Shown here in pieces: positions 38,929 through 49,739 of a stretch of DNA of 64,000 bases. Both the position numbers and the translations under genes were made by a program. Positions within the stretch are counted from its first letter, which is position 1; every line of letters starts with the position of its first letter. This stretch comes from Vibrio maritimus (GTDB taxonomy: Bacteria; Pseudomonadota; Gammaproteobacteria; Enterobacterales; Vibrionaceae), in contig BBMT01000001.1 in assembly GCA_000755425.1 (NCBI GenBank), positions 310,001-374,000 on the forward strand. The letters are read 5' to 3'. Under the pieces are notes generated by a model. It searched no databases, was not told the DNA's origin, and saw only the letters and a program-made list of their open reading frames with translations.

Positions 38929-39346
38929 AATCCGTTCCTTAGACCCATCTTCCGTTCTATCTTGCGACTATGCCAATCATAGGTACTAAAAGCAACTCCC
39001 CTGTCTAATTGGTGGTGGTGATCTCATATCTAAGTGTGATGGTTTGGGTGCTAATAGCTGATATTTGATAACAAATAATGCTCGAATATTAAGTTGTGAT
39101 TAAAACTTGTTCTAGTAATCGTATGGTAATTAATTTTGGTTAAAGTTCGGTCGCAAATTTAAAGTTGCCAAGGCTATTTTAAAAATAAATATATGGAATG
39201 ATATGTTTAATAACAGTAAAGAATCTAATCCATACGGTAAAAGAATTACTTTTATTAACTGCTTGTCTTATATTTAAGGTGCCTTAATATCAAAAATATT
39301 AATATGATTTGTGGCCTGTTTGCTGCGCTGTATTTTAGGGAATGGA
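38929..39346. other. AT-rich intergenic region
   Basis: About 420 bases between the DUF3012 lipoprotein and the FIST-type chemoreceptor. The half nearest the receptor (39060-39320) is markedly AT-rich. I see no gene of credible length; one 24-codon frame near 39203 lacks support. It should hold divergent promoters. Confidence 0.5.
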
Positions 39347-41333
39347 ATGTTGTTCAATTTTAGGAAAAAAAACATAGAGACTAGTCAACCGATGAATGAG
39401 GAAGTGGTAAAGGTTATCAATCTTGATACAGCGGCACTGTCGTCGTTCGAGCCATCGGGACTACTGTTTAACGGAAATAAGCCAGCACTAGGTATTGGCT
39501 TTGTCCCCCATGGTCACGACCTCAATCATATTCATCGTTTACTCAGTAGAGCAGTCGACGGCCAGTTGATTCTAACTTCGACAGCAGGAGAACTTTCTTC
39601 TACTCATGACGATCTCTATCTCGCGACGGGTCAAACGCAAACTATGGTGTTGCAAGTTTTTTCCAAAGCACTAATCAGTGATGTTGATACTCACACTGTG
39701 CCTCTTCCTTGTGATGATATTCAAAGCGGTGTCAGTCATTTTCAACCTTCTAGCCGTGTTCAAGATATTGAAAAACAGCTTGAAAACATACGATTAGCTT
39801 TTCCTCTAGATCCAACAGACAGCTTTTCTATGACACTGGTCAATGGACTAACTAACAGTGAAAACTGGTTGATGGAAGCGGTTTATCAGTCGGGTAGGTT
39901 TCCGATCCCTTTTGTTGGCGGCACCTCTGCGGGAAGTTTGAATTTTGATAGTGCGCCGTTTCATGATGGCACATCAGTACGCCATCAACACGCACTATTG
40001 TGTTTTATTAAACTTAATCCTGACTATCAATTTCAGTTGTTCAAAACACAAAACTTTGAGCCGGCAGGACGGTCTTGGCTTATTGGCGATGCTAATCCTT
40101 CCCTTCGCTATGTCAAAGGTGTGTTATCTCCATCAACGATGGAAATAAAGAGCTTTCTTGATGAATTAGCCATCCATTTTCGCTGCAGCTTAGAACATGT
40201 AGAACAACGATTAACGGATTTTACTTTTGCGGTAAAAGTGAAAGGTGAATATTTTGTTCGATCGGTAGCAAGTATTAATATTTCCGAAGGAAAAGTGCAT
40301 TTTTATTGTGATACGCCTTTAGGCACTGAGCTGCATTTAATGCGCAAGACGCCATTTGTAGAGCAGACAGATACGGACTTTGTTCGTCAGTTGGTTAATG
40401 AGGACAAATTGGTTGGCGGTATTCTATTTGATTGTATCTTAAGGCGACTAAATAATAGCAAGATCTAAATAAACTGAGCAACTTTTCCAAGCTACCTGTG
40501 GCTGGGTTTTCTACTTTTGGAGAACTTTTTGGCGTCAACATCAATGAGACCTTGAGTGCGATCTTCTTTAGCCGACGCAGTGAAGGTTTAGAGCAAGCCC
40601 ACGGCCAATTTGTGCTGATTATGCCTCTTATACCAATTACTTCTCACAACTCAAGCTGCGTTCTAATGAGCTAATGATGCGTATTCAAGACCGCTCACTG
40701 ACGGACTCCATTGAAGCAATGAGTGTCGCGCATAAGTCCAGTGAACTTACGCAGAACTCAATCAGCTACATTGATCATATTGGTAGTAACTCATCTGCCT
40801 TGTCTGCCGATACCAATCAGTTTAGTGGCACGGTTCGCTCATTGGAAAGTGAGGTCTTTGCTTTGCAGCAAAATATTAGCTCCGTGGAGAAAGAAGCAGA
40901 GAGTCTGCGTAGCGTGCTCTCAATCATTGACAAGATTGCTGAGCAAACCAACTTGCTAGCGCTCAATGCCAGTATTGAAGCTGCGAGGGCAGGTGAATAC
41001 GGTCGCGGTTTTGCAGTCGTGGCTGATGAAGTACGAAATCTGGCGAAAAGCACTCAGCAGTCGCTTGATAACTCTCGCTCTAGCGTCAATGCGTTGTTTG
41101 AACAAATGGACACTATTGCTGATGTGGTTAAAACGGTCGGCGATCATATGCATGATGCAACAGCAAGAACCGAGTCGATAGCGACGGCAATTCAAGACAT
41201 CGACAACCTGGCGCGCGATACCAATCGGCTACTGGAAAATAGCCATAGTATCGCTACCGAACTGCAAAGCATGGAGGCAAAGGCGCAGCAGCATCAGCAA
41301 GATGTAGAAACCATTCGTAGTCAGGTGAGCTAA
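39347..41333 (+). CDS. soluble chemoreceptor: FIST sensor domain plus MCP signalling domain (two frameshifts)
   Basis: A cytosolic methyl-accepting protein, 662 residues when rebuilt. The N-terminal FIST domain has [16 protein letters not shown] near residue 78 and [14 protein letters not shown] near 195. FIST_C follows to about residue 430, including [20 protein letters not shown]. The C-terminal ~220 residues carry the MCP tip [20 protein letters not shown] with [17 protein letters not shown]. There is no membrane helix or HAMP. The frame breaks near 40462 and 40616; one base restores each (second: [12 protein letters not shown]). FIST domains are thought to sense small ligands such as amino acids. 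Confidence 0.9.
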
Positions 41334-41347
41334 GCGCTACTTCAATT

Positions 41348-41379
41348 CAAGCTAGCAGAAGATGATTTCTGCTAGCTTG
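41348..41379. terminator. hairpin after the FIST chemoreceptor
   Basis: A 13-base-pair stem, CAAGCTAGCAGAA with TTCTGCTAGCTTG, and a 6-base loop lie 14 bases after the stop. The T tail is poor, so termination strength is uncertain. Confidence 0.6.
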
Positions 41380-41415
41380 TTAACTAACGATGAAAACGCA
41401 ATTCAAAAAAGTAAC

Positions 41416-41430
41416 TAGACGACTGGTCTA
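41416..41430 (+). promoter_or_regulatory. TetR-type operator, copy 1 (before the tetR gene)
   Basis: TAGACGACTGGTCTA has perfect 5-base arms (TAGAC/GTCTA). The same 15 bases, with identical flanks (AC before, AT after), occur at 42108-42122. Located just ahead of the regulator gene it suggests autorepression. The TAGAC...GTCTA form recalls NemR-type boxes. Confidence 0.75.
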
Positions 41431-41452
41431 ATTGTGTGTCATGATGCCTACC

Positions 41453-42037
41453 ATGAATGCAAAGACCAATGAAACCCGCCAGCATATCTTGGATGTCGGG
41501 TACGAACTGATTTTATCAAAAGGCTTTACGGCGGTTGGGCTGTCTGAACTCCTTAAGACAGCGGATGTGCCTAAGGGCTCGTTTTACCACTATTTCAAAT
41601 CCAAAGAGCATTTTGGTGAAGTATTGATAGCTAACTACTTCGAAGGCTACTTAGAGCGATTGAACGACTTTTTGTCTGATAACAAGCTAAGTGGCTACGA
41701 GCGCTTAAGGGGCTATTTTGCCCGTTGGCTGGATGTCGAAAATGGTCGCTGCAATGCTCATAAGTGTTTGGTGGTGAAGCTTGGTGCTGAGGTTTCAGAC
41801 TTGTCAGAGCCAATGCGTTCAGCTCTTCACAATGGTGCACAGCAGATTGTGAGCAGTATCGCTGACTGCATTGAGCAAGGTATTGCTGACGGCTCTATTG
41901 CCTCACAAGATAGCCAAATCACCGCGAGCATTGTTTACCAGCAATGGCTCGGAGCCAGTTTAGTAAGCAAACTCAGTCAAAATACGCAACAACTCGAACT
42001 AGCTTTGGCAGCGACACAGTCACTGCTTAAGCGATAA
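41453..42037 (+). CDS. TetR family transcriptional regulator
   Basis: A 194-residue regulator. The N-terminal DNA-binding domain (ILDVGYELILSKGFTAVGLS then LLKTADVPKGSFYHYFKSKE) is a standard TetR helix-turn-helix. The C-terminal ligand domain contains a reactive-looking Cys pair region (NGRCNAHKCLVVKLGAE), like that of NemR/AcuR-type electrophile sensors. I start at the ATG at 41453; in-frame ATGs at 41441 and 41444 are equally possible, and no clear ribosome binding site decides. Flanked by identical operators here and before curA, so it probably represses itself and curA. Confidence 0.88.
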   Translation: MNAKTNETRQHILDVGYELILSKGFTAVGLSELLKTADVPKGSFYHYFKSKEHFGEVLIANYFEGYLERLNDFLSDNKLSGYERLRGYFARWLDVENGRCNAHKCLVVKLGAEVSDLSEPMRSALHNGAQQIVSSIADCIEQGIADGSIASQDSQITASIVYQQWLGASLVSKLSQNTQQLELALAATQSLLKR

Positions 42038-42040
42038 ACA

Positions 42041-42095
42041 AAAACACCTGCTTAAATTCTGTCTATGCTATAGCAACAGGAAAGCAGGTTTTTTT
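42041..42095 (+). terminator. rho-independent terminator of the tetR gene
   Basis: ACCTGCTT (42046-42053) pairs with AAGCAGGT (42082-42089), with a long imperfect loop, and six T follow. Flanking A and T runs extend the stem. Confidence 0.7.
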
Positions 42096-42107
42096 AGAAA
42101 TGATGAC

Positions 42108-42122
42108 TAGACGACTGGTCTA
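42108..42122 (+). promoter_or_regulatory. TetR-type operator, copy 2 (before curA)
   Basis: An exact copy of TAGACGACTGGTCTA found also at 41416-41430. It lies 19 bases ahead of the reductase ATG, so a bound repressor would block its promoter or early transcript. Confidence 0.75.
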
Positions 42123-42141
42123 ATATTAAAAGGGAACCCTT

Positions 42142-43170
42142 ATGTCACAGAACAACAGAAGAATTGTTTTAGCCTCTCGCCCTGTCGGCGCACCGACACA
42201 AGAAAACTTTCGCCTAGAGCAAGTTGATATTCCGCAGCCTCAGGAAGGTGAAATGCTACTTAAGGCCATCTATCTCTCATTAGATCCTTATATGCGTGGC
42301 CGAATGAGCGACAGTGAATCGTATGCAGAACCGGTAGCGATCGATGAAGTCATGGTAGGTGCGACTGTGTGTCGTGTAGAGCAATCTAACCATGCTCAGT
42401 TTGAAGAAGGCGAATGGGTGCTTGCTTACACCGGTTGGCAAGACTACGGGATCTCAAATGGTGAAGGCCTAGTTAAACTAGGTAAAACGCCAATGAACGC
42501 TTCATACGCATTGGGCATCATGGGTATGCCTGGCTTTACCGCTTACATGGGTCTGTTAGATATTGGCGCACCAAAAGCGGGTGATACCGTTGTAGTGGCC
42601 GCAGCAACAGGACCTGTGGGCGCAACCGTAGGTCAAATTGCGAAGCTTAAAGGTTGTAAAGTAGTAGGCGTTGCAGGTGGTGAAGAGAAATGTCGCCACG
42701 CAGTAGACGTGTTGGGTTTCGATGTTTGTCTTGACCACAAAGCAGATGACTTTGCCGCGCAACTTGCCAATGCATGTGACCAAGGCATCGATGTTTACTT
42801 TGAAAATGTCGGTGGCAAGGTGTTTGATGCGGTAATGCCACTTCTTAACACTGGTGCGCGTATTCCTGTATGTGGGCTTATCTCCCAGTACAACGCAACA
42901 AGCTTGCCAGAAGGCCCAGATCGCATGTCTGCACTGGTCGCTACACTGCTAATCAAACGCATTAAGATGCAAGGCTTCATTATCTTTGACGACTACGCTC
43001 ACCGCTATGATGAGTTTGCTGCGCAAATGAGTCAGTGGCTAATGGAAGGCAAGATGCAGTACAAAGAGCACTTAGTGAAAGGAATGGATCAGACGGTGGA
43101 TTCGTTTATTGGTCTGCTAGAAGGCAAAAACTTCGGTAAGCTTGTGATTCAGCTTAACGATGTGGATTAA
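42142..43170 (+). CDS. curA: NADPH-dependent alkenal/one (curcumin-type) reductase
   Basis: A zinc-independent medium-chain reductase that saturates alpha,beta-unsaturated carbonyls using NADPH. The 342-residue protein has LSLDPYMRGRMSD, MGMPGFTAYMGLLDIGAPK, AAATGPVGATVGQIAKLKGC (nucleotide fold) and VDVYFENVGG-like IDVYFENVGGKVFDAVMPLL, all signatures of the CurA/leukotriene B4 12-hydroxydehydrogenase group. AAAAGGGAACCC is the ribosome binding site. It shares an operator with the upstream TetR, suggesting induction by reactive electrophiles. Intact. Confidence 0.9.
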   Translation: MSQNNRRIVLASRPVGAPTQENFRLEQVDIPQPQEGEMLLKAIYLSLDPYMRGRMSDSESYAEPVAIDEVMVGATVCRVEQSNHAQFEEGEWVLAYTGWQDYGISNGEGLVKLGKTPMNASYALGIMGMPGFTAYMGLLDIGAPKAGDTVVVAAATGPVGATVGQIAKLKGCKVVGVAGGEEKCRHAVDVLGFDVCLDHKADDFAAQLANACDQGIDVYFENVGGKVFDAVMPLLNTGARIPVCGLISQYNATSLPEGPDRMSALVATLLIKRIKMQGFIIFDDYAHRYDEFAAQMSQWLMEGKMQYKEHLVKGMDQTVDSFIGLLEGKNFGKLVIQLNDVD

Positions 43171-43188
43171 CTCTTTGATTATATGATT

Positions 43189-43217
43189 GTTAAGCGCTCA
43201 ACCTAGTTGGGCGCTTA
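43189..43217 (+). terminator. hairpin after curA
   Basis: TTAAGCGCTCAAC pairs with GTTGGGCGCTTAA (one mismatch/G-T) over a 3-base loop, 19 bases after the stop. T tail is short (TTGTG), so strength is moderate. Confidence 0.65.
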
Positions 43218-43388
43218 ATTGTGAGGAGTACAATTGAAATATTTACGAAAGTGAGAAGCTTTGATTGCGTTTAAAAGCTACAAAGCAACTCGGCAACGCA
43301 CTTTTCCGAGGTGGATTTTCACTAGAAGATCATTAAACATGACCTTCATTGGCCTGCTCAAATAAGTCAGCCAAAATGGTGCCGCGAA

Positions 43389-44411
43389 CTAAAAACTTAA
43401 CCACGCTTTGTTTGCATGGAAAGGAATGACAGAGTTTCGATTAAGCAAATTACCCTGAAATATTTTCGGTTCATAGGGCAAAGCTTCATCACGAAGTTGC
43501 AAGGCTAACTTCACAGCGTGCTTGGCCATCTCTTCAATTGGCAGTTCAACCGTTGATAATTCGGGTGTTGAAAACTCTCCGTGAGGGTCATTGTCTACAC
43601 CGATAATTGAGACTTGATCGGGGACACTAATCCCTTGCTCAGCTAGAGCCTTGATTGCTCCGAGTGCCATATTGTCATTAAATGCAATGATCGCTGTGAA
43701 CTTCACACTCAGTCCCATGAGTTTTTGGCACGTTTCATAGCCACTTCGAATATGGTAATCACCTGATTGCACCAAAGACGGGTTATAAGGCAGCTTCGAT
43801 GCATGTAGTGCGTGTTTATATCCCTCAATTCGAGCTTTCCCGGTAGGGTTATCAATTGGACCTGTGATACACGCGATACTTTTGTGTCCGTTGGATATCA
43901 AATGCTGCATTGCAGTATGAATCAGCTGAAACTGATCGATGGATACCGAGTGATAGTTGCCTTTTGTCGAGACTCGATTCAGCACGACCAACGGCGTTGA
44001 CAGCTTCGATTCGAGTTCCTGAATGTGATCGTCCGTCAAGGTACGGCTGTAGAGCAAGATAGCGTCACATTGACCTTCACTTTGCCTAATAACTTCATAC
44101 TCATGTTGTGGATCGTTCATACCATCAATCACAGTCAGCGTTTTTCCGGCTTGCTGAACTTGAATGGATACTTGATGTAGAAGTGTCCCCCATCTAGCAC
44201 TGTCATAGTTTGATAAAACCAACGCAATTGTGTCGGTTTTATTTGTTGCGAGCGCTTGTGCGGTGCGATTGGGTCTGTACCCCAATTCTTCCATTGCGGC
44301 AAAAACACTATCTTTTGTAGATTGCTTCACCTGTCCTGTGCCATTGATCACACGAGAGACAGTTGCTTTTGATACTCCAGCGAGTTTGCTGACATCAACA
44401 ATGGTGCTCAT
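43389..44411 (-). CDS. LacI family transcriptional regulator of the beta-glucoside PTS operon
   Basis: A 340-residue LacI/GalR repressor. The DNA-binding head is TIVDVSKLAGVSKATVSRVI followed by the hinge GYRPNRTAQALATNKT. The sugar-binding core has CITGPIDNPTGKARIEGYKHAL (in parts: CITGPIDNPTGKARIEGY) and FNDNMALGAIKALAEQGISV, then IIGVDNDP. It is divergent from the PTS operon at 44726 across 314 bases that carry three LacI-type operators and a CRP-like site. It is likely inactivated by a phosphorylated beta-glucoside. Frame intact. Confidence 0.92.
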   Translation of the reverse strand: MSTIVDVSKLAGVSKATVSRVINGTGQVKQSTKDSVFAAMEELGYRPNRTAQALATNKTDTIALVLSNYDSARWGTLLHQVSIQVQQAGKTLTVIDGMNDPQHEYEVIRQSEGQCDAILLYSRTLTDDHIQELESKLSTPLVVLNRVSTKGNYHSVSIDQFQLIHTAMQHLISNGHKSIACITGPIDNPTGKARIEGYKHALHASKLPYNPSLVQSGDYHIRSGYETCQKLMGLSVKFTAIIAFNDNMALGAIKALAEQGISVPDQVSIIGVDNDPHGEFSTPELSTVELPIEEMAKHAVKLALQLRDEALPYEPKIFQGNLLNRNSVIPFHANKAWLSF

Positions 44412-44552
44412 TCTAGCCCTTTCATCGCTTGTTTACCCACATCTAGTTAATAGTAAGTGTTTGTATATTATCATAAAAATATAGAGTAGAGAAAAATACC
44501 CTAGCGTCTACTTAATCACACTGGATTAAAAAATCGAACAAAATAGCGACGC

Positions 44553-44574
44553 AAATGTGACCTTGTTCATCAAA
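44553..44574 (+). promoter_or_regulatory. candidate CRP site upstream of the PTS operon
   Basis: AAATGTGACCTTGTTCATCAAA has a perfect TGTGA half and a weaker TCATC half at the correct 6-base spacing. A TATTTT hexamer at 44593-44598 is placed as for a class II CRP-dependent promoter, giving a start near 44605. CRP control of a PTS operon is expected. Confidence 0.5.
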
Positions 44575-44614
44575 ATATTCATTGGCTAGCACTATTTTAT
44601 GAGTTTTCTCACAC

Positions 44615-44660
44615 AAATGTAACCGGTTTCTGTAAACGGTTTCTGAAACCGGTTACATTT
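44615..44660 (+). promoter_or_regulatory. triple LacI-type operator
   Basis: Three 14-base operators abut with 13-base centre spacing: TGTAACCGGTTTCT (44618), TGTAAACGGTTTCT (44631) and TGAAACCGGTTACA (44644). The whole is a perfect inverted repeat at its ends (AAATGTAACCGGTTTC with GAAACCGGTTACATTT, 16 bases each). Central CG-containing palindromes of this kind are the standard target of LacI/GalR proteins. It lies about 65-110 bases before the EIIB start, likely over or just after the transcription start. Confidence 0.85.
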
Positions 44661-44725
44661 TCTCTCGTACTCTACAACGCCTTACTACAGGCAGAAAAAT
44701 TTATAGAAGAAAAAGGAATTAGGTC

Positions 44726-45034
44726 ATGGTTAAAATTTTATTGTGCTGCGCTGCTGGAATGTCTACAAGCATGGTTGTTAGCAAGATGAGGCAATCTGCA
44801 TCCGCAAAAGGTATTGAAGCTCATATTGAAGCAGTTGGACTTGAGGAGTTTGAAGGCAATCTTCCAAACTTTGACTGTGTGTTACTGGGTCCACAAATCA
44901 AATACAAGCTCAATGATTTCAAAGAAAAAGCCGATGCCGTCAACAAGCCTATCGCCGTCATGAACCAAATGGATTACGGAATGATGAAGGGTGAAAAGAT
45001 TCTTAATGATGCAATCGCGATGTTAAATCGATAA
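44726..45034 (+). CDS. PTS lactose/cellobiose-family EIIB
   Basis: Passes phosphate from EIIA to the incoming beta-glucoside. The 102-residue protein starts MVKILLCCAAGMSTSMVVSK with the active-site Cys near residue 8, and has the family stretch LLGPQIKYKLNDF then VMNQMDYGMMKG. ATG 44726 behind AAAAAGGAATTAGGTC. First gene of EIIB-EIIC-EIIA-GH1-GH1, 14 bases before EIIC. Confidence 0.94.
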   Translation: MVKILLCCAAGMSTSMVVSKMRQSASAKGIEAHIEAVGLEEFEGNLPNFDCVLLGPQIKYKLNDFKEKADAVNKPIAVMNQMDYGMMKGEKILNDAIAMLNR

Positions 45035-45048
45035 CCAAGGAGGGTACG

Positions 45049-46369
45049 ATGAAAGCGTTATTCGACTTTTTAGAAAATACTTTGACGCCAATAGCAGGTC
45101 GCTTGGCTACTCAAAAACACGTTTGTGCAATCCGTGACGGTTTTATTGGCGCGATGCCATTCATGATTGTTGGTTCGTTCCTTTTGGTATTTGCGTTCCC
45201 TCCATTTACGGAGGATACGACATTCGCGATAGGTAAATTGTGGGTCGGTCTGTCATCAAGCTACTTTGATGAAATCATGACGCCTTTCAATATGAGTATG
45301 GGGATCATGTCCTGCTACATATCTGCCTGTATTGCCTATAACCTAGCTCAAAGCTACAAACTTGACGCTATGCCAACCGCAATGTTGTCGCTGATGTCAT
45401 TCCTTTTGGTTGCAGCCCCGATGAAAGATGGTGCTTTATCAGCCGCATATCTTGGTGGTACCGGTATCTTTACCGCAATTCTAGTTGCGATATTTGTTAC
45501 TGAATTGACTCGCTTCCTTAAAGTGAAAAACATCGGTTTTAGAATGCCAGAGCAGGTGCCAGATAAGATCCGTCAATCATTCAATCTGTTGATTCCTGCG
45601 ATGATTGTTATCGTGACAATCTACACTGAACTTGGCGATTCAGAGCAACTTCGACATGCTACTGCCGGGTGCGATTATGGCTCTGTTCCAGCCTTTGGTT
45701 TCAGCATCCGATACATTGCCAGCTATCTTATTAGCGGTGTTGGTGGGTCACACATTGTGGTTTGCAGGTATCCATGGTTCTGCCATTGTCAGTGGCATCA
45801 TGGCGCCATTCTGGCTCTACAACCTTGGGCAAAACCAAGAAGCATTAGCGGCAGGTACAGCACTACCTCATGTTTTCATCGAACCTTTCTGGACCTTCTT
45901 TATCGTTCTTGGTGGTTCAGGTGCAACCTTTGCTCTGGTTCTACTTTACTTGAAGAGTAAATCGGCACACCTGAAGACGATTGGTCGACTAAGTTTTGCT
46001 CCAGCAGTATTTAACATCAACGAACCTGTGATTTTCGGCTCTCCAATTGTGATGAACCCAATTATGTTCATCCCATTCGTCGGCGCGCCAATGATCAATG
46101 CAATCATTGCTTACTTCGCAACGAGCATGGACTGGATTGGAAAAATGGTATCTCTGGTTCCTTGGACAGCGCCAGCGCCTGTTGGAGCAGCATGGGGCGC
46201 AGGTTGGCAACTGAACAATGCGGTACTGGTCTTTGTTCTGCTTGGTATTAACCTCGTCGTTTACTACCCATTCTTCAAGATTTATGAAAAACAGCTGCTT
46301 GCAGAAGAAAAAGCGATGGAGACCTCCGAAGAAGAAGGCAAACCAGCCGGCGAGCAAAGCTACGCTTAA
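45049..46369 (+). CDS. PTS lactose/cellobiose-family EIIC permease (frame lost near 45625)
   Basis: The membrane channel of the beta-glucoside PTS. The rebuilt protein is 440 residues with about 8-10 hydrophobic segments, DGFIGAMPFMIVGSFLLV at the start, ALFQPLVSASDTLPAILLAV and LWFAGIHGSAIVSGIMAPFW in the middle, and FNINEPVIFGSPIVMNP (sugar-binding region) later. The frame changes at 45621-45628. Here the shift equals two lost bases (or one gained); adding T twice would read VTILHLNLAIQSNFD. It starts with ATG behind AAGGAGGGTACG. Confidence 0.92.
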
Positions 46370-46393
46370 TCCGACACCTATTACCCTACAAAC

Positions 46394-46414
46394 AGAGTGG
46401 CTCCGCGCCACTCT
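46394..46414 (+). other. intercistronic hairpin between EIIC and EIIA
   Basis: An 8-base-pair stem, AGAGTGGC with GCCACTCT, and a 5-base loop lie 25 bases after the EIIC stop. There is no T run. It could stabilise the upstream message or set relative expression. Confidence 0.55.
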
Positions 46415-46439
46415 AATAAGAAACAATTAAGGATTTCTC

Positions 46440-48162
<1,723 letters not shown>

Positions 48163-48172
48163 CGTCTAATGA

Positions 48173-48195
48173 GCTTGGGACTGGGCGTCCCAAGC
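48173..48195 (+). other. intercistronic hairpin between the two GH1 genes
   Basis: A perfect 9-base-pair stem, GCTTGGGAC with GTCCCAAGC, and a 5-base loop lie 10 bases after the first GH1 stop and 24 before the second start. No T run follows. Confidence 0.55.
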
Positions 48196-48219
48196 CTTCA
48201 CTTTTATCTAGGTATAATT

Positions 48220-49641
48220 ATGAAGTTCTCCAATGATTTCCTATTTGGTGCGGCGACGGCTGCCTATCAAATAGAAGGTGCGATCGACATCGATGGCAAA
48301 GGCTTAAGCAATTGGGATGAGTTTGTAAAAATCCCGGGGAAAACCTTTGAAGGTACAACGGGTGACGTCGCTATCGACCATTATCACCGTTTCAAAGAAG
48401 ACATAAAGCTCATGGCGGAAATGGGACTTGAGTCTTACCGTTTCTCCATTTCTTGGCCACGCGTCATTCCTAATGGTGTTGGTGAAGTCAATCAAAAAGG
48501 GATTGATTTCTACAACGCTGTTATCGATGAGTGCTTAAAGTATGGAATAGTCCCTTTCGTGACTCTGTACCACTGGGACTTGCCTTTACCTCTTGAGAGG
48601 AAAGGTGGCTGGGTAAACAAAGAGACCATTGATGCATTCGTTAACTATGCTTCAGTCTGTTTCAACGCGTTTGGTGATCGAGTTAAACACTTTATCACAT
48701 TCAATGAGACGGTCGTTTTCTGCGGTCATGGATACCTTGCCGGGGCTCATCCTCCGGGCATTAAAGATGAACCAAAACAGTATTTTCAAGCGACGCACAA
48801 TGTGTTTTCTGCCCACGCTAAAGCTGTCCTGGCCTACAAAGAACTGCGACAGTTTGGCGATATCGGTTTAAGCCACGTATTTTCACCGGCATTTTCGGTT
48901 GATGACAGTGCTGAAAATCGATGGGCAGAACAGCATGCAAATCAGTTTGGGATAAACTGGTATTACGATCCAATCCTGAAAGGTCACTACCCAGAGTACG
49001 TGACGGAAATACTAGAGAAGAATGGCTGGATGCCAGAAATCCTAGAAGATGAGAAGCAAGCCCTTATTAAAGCCGCGCCTCTTAATGATTTCATCGGTTT
49101 AAACTACTACCAACCAGTGCGAGTTGAAAAGATTCTAGGTGAAGCAGAGAGTGTTGAGCATTCAAGACAAAACTCTACCGGTGCTCCGGGTAATCCAAGT
49201 TTTGATGGCGCATACAGAACCGTTGCTATGGCAGACAAACGATACACAAAATGGGGCTGGGAAATATCGCCAGAAGGGTTTGTTGATGGCTTGAGGTTGC
49301 TAAAAGAGTATTACGGCGATGTGACCATGTACATTACCGAGAATGGTTTGGGTGATGAAGATCCTATCATCGAAGGAGAAATATGCGATATCCCTCGTAT
49401 CAACTTCATCAACGATCACCTTTGCGCAGTTAAGAAAGCCATTGACGAAGGGGTAAACGTGAAAGGTTACTATGCTTGGTCTGCGATCGATCTTCTCAGT
49501 TGGTTAAATGGTTACAAGAAGCAGTATGGTTTTATCTATGTCGACCACAACAATAACCTAGAGAGAAAGAAAAAGTCCTCTTTCCATTGGTATAAGGACG
49601 TGATTGATAGCCGTGGTGAGAATCTAAATTACCCAGCCTAA
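48220..49641 (+). CDS. GH1 family glycosidase (6-phospho-beta-glucosidase-like, second)
   Basis: A 473-residue GH1 enzyme starting MKFSNDFLFGAATAAYQIEG. It has YRFSISWPRVIPNGVGEVNQ, acid/base Glu in FITFNETVVFCGHGY, YHWDLPLPLE, nucleophile Glu in MYITENGLGDEDP, and SWLNGYKKQYGFIYVD at the position of the phosphate-binding loop. KKQYGF keeps the Lys and Tyr, but the Ser position differs from the first enzyme, so a non-phosphorylated or different 6-phospho substrate is possible. I start at 48220; the frame is open from 48169. Last gene of the PTS operon. Confidence 0.9.
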   Translation: MKFSNDFLFGAATAAYQIEGAIDIDGKGLSNWDEFVKIPGKTFEGTTGDVAIDHYHRFKEDIKLMAEMGLESYRFSISWPRVIPNGVGEVNQKGIDFYNAVIDECLKYGIVPFVTLYHWDLPLPLERKGGWVNKETIDAFVNYASVCFNAFGDRVKHFITFNETVVFCGHGYLAGAHPPGIKDEPKQYFQATHNVFSAHAKAVLAYKELRQFGDIGLSHVFSPAFSVDDSAENRWAEQHANQFGINWYYDPILKGHYPEYVTEILEKNGWMPEILEDEKQALIKAAPLNDFIGLNYYQPVRVEKILGEAESVEHSRQNSTGAPGNPSFDGAYRTVAMADKRYTKWGWEISPEGFVDGLRLLKEYYGDVTMYITENGLGDEDPIIEGEICDIPRINFINDHLCAVKKAIDEGVNVKGYYAWSAIDLLSWLNGYKKQYGFIYVDHNNNLERKKKSSFHWYKDVIDSRGENLNYPA

Positions 49642-49646
49642 CTGAC

Positions 49647-49685
49647 AAGCGAGCTAGCGTGTTGAATGCACCTAGCTCGCTTTTG
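49647..49685 (+). terminator. terminator of the PTS operon
   Basis: AAGCGAGCTAG pairs with CTAGCTCGCTT over a 14-base loop and is followed by TTTTG, five bases after the second GH1 stop. Confidence 0.8.
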
Positions 49686-49739
49686 TCTATGCCAAGTGAA
49701 TAACATAAGAAAAAGACTAAGCGTGCAGAGAGAACACTG

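Noticed and set aside
39203..39277. 24-codon frame starting MFNNSKES in the AT-rich gap
   Set aside because: Too short, no ribosome binding site, and no similarity to anything I recognise.
43330..43388. Possible C-terminal extension of the LacI protein (a frame reading LVRGTILADLFEQANEGHV after the stop)
   Set aside because: The regulator is already full length at 340 residues and its end fits the family. The extension needs one added base and gains nothing recognisable.
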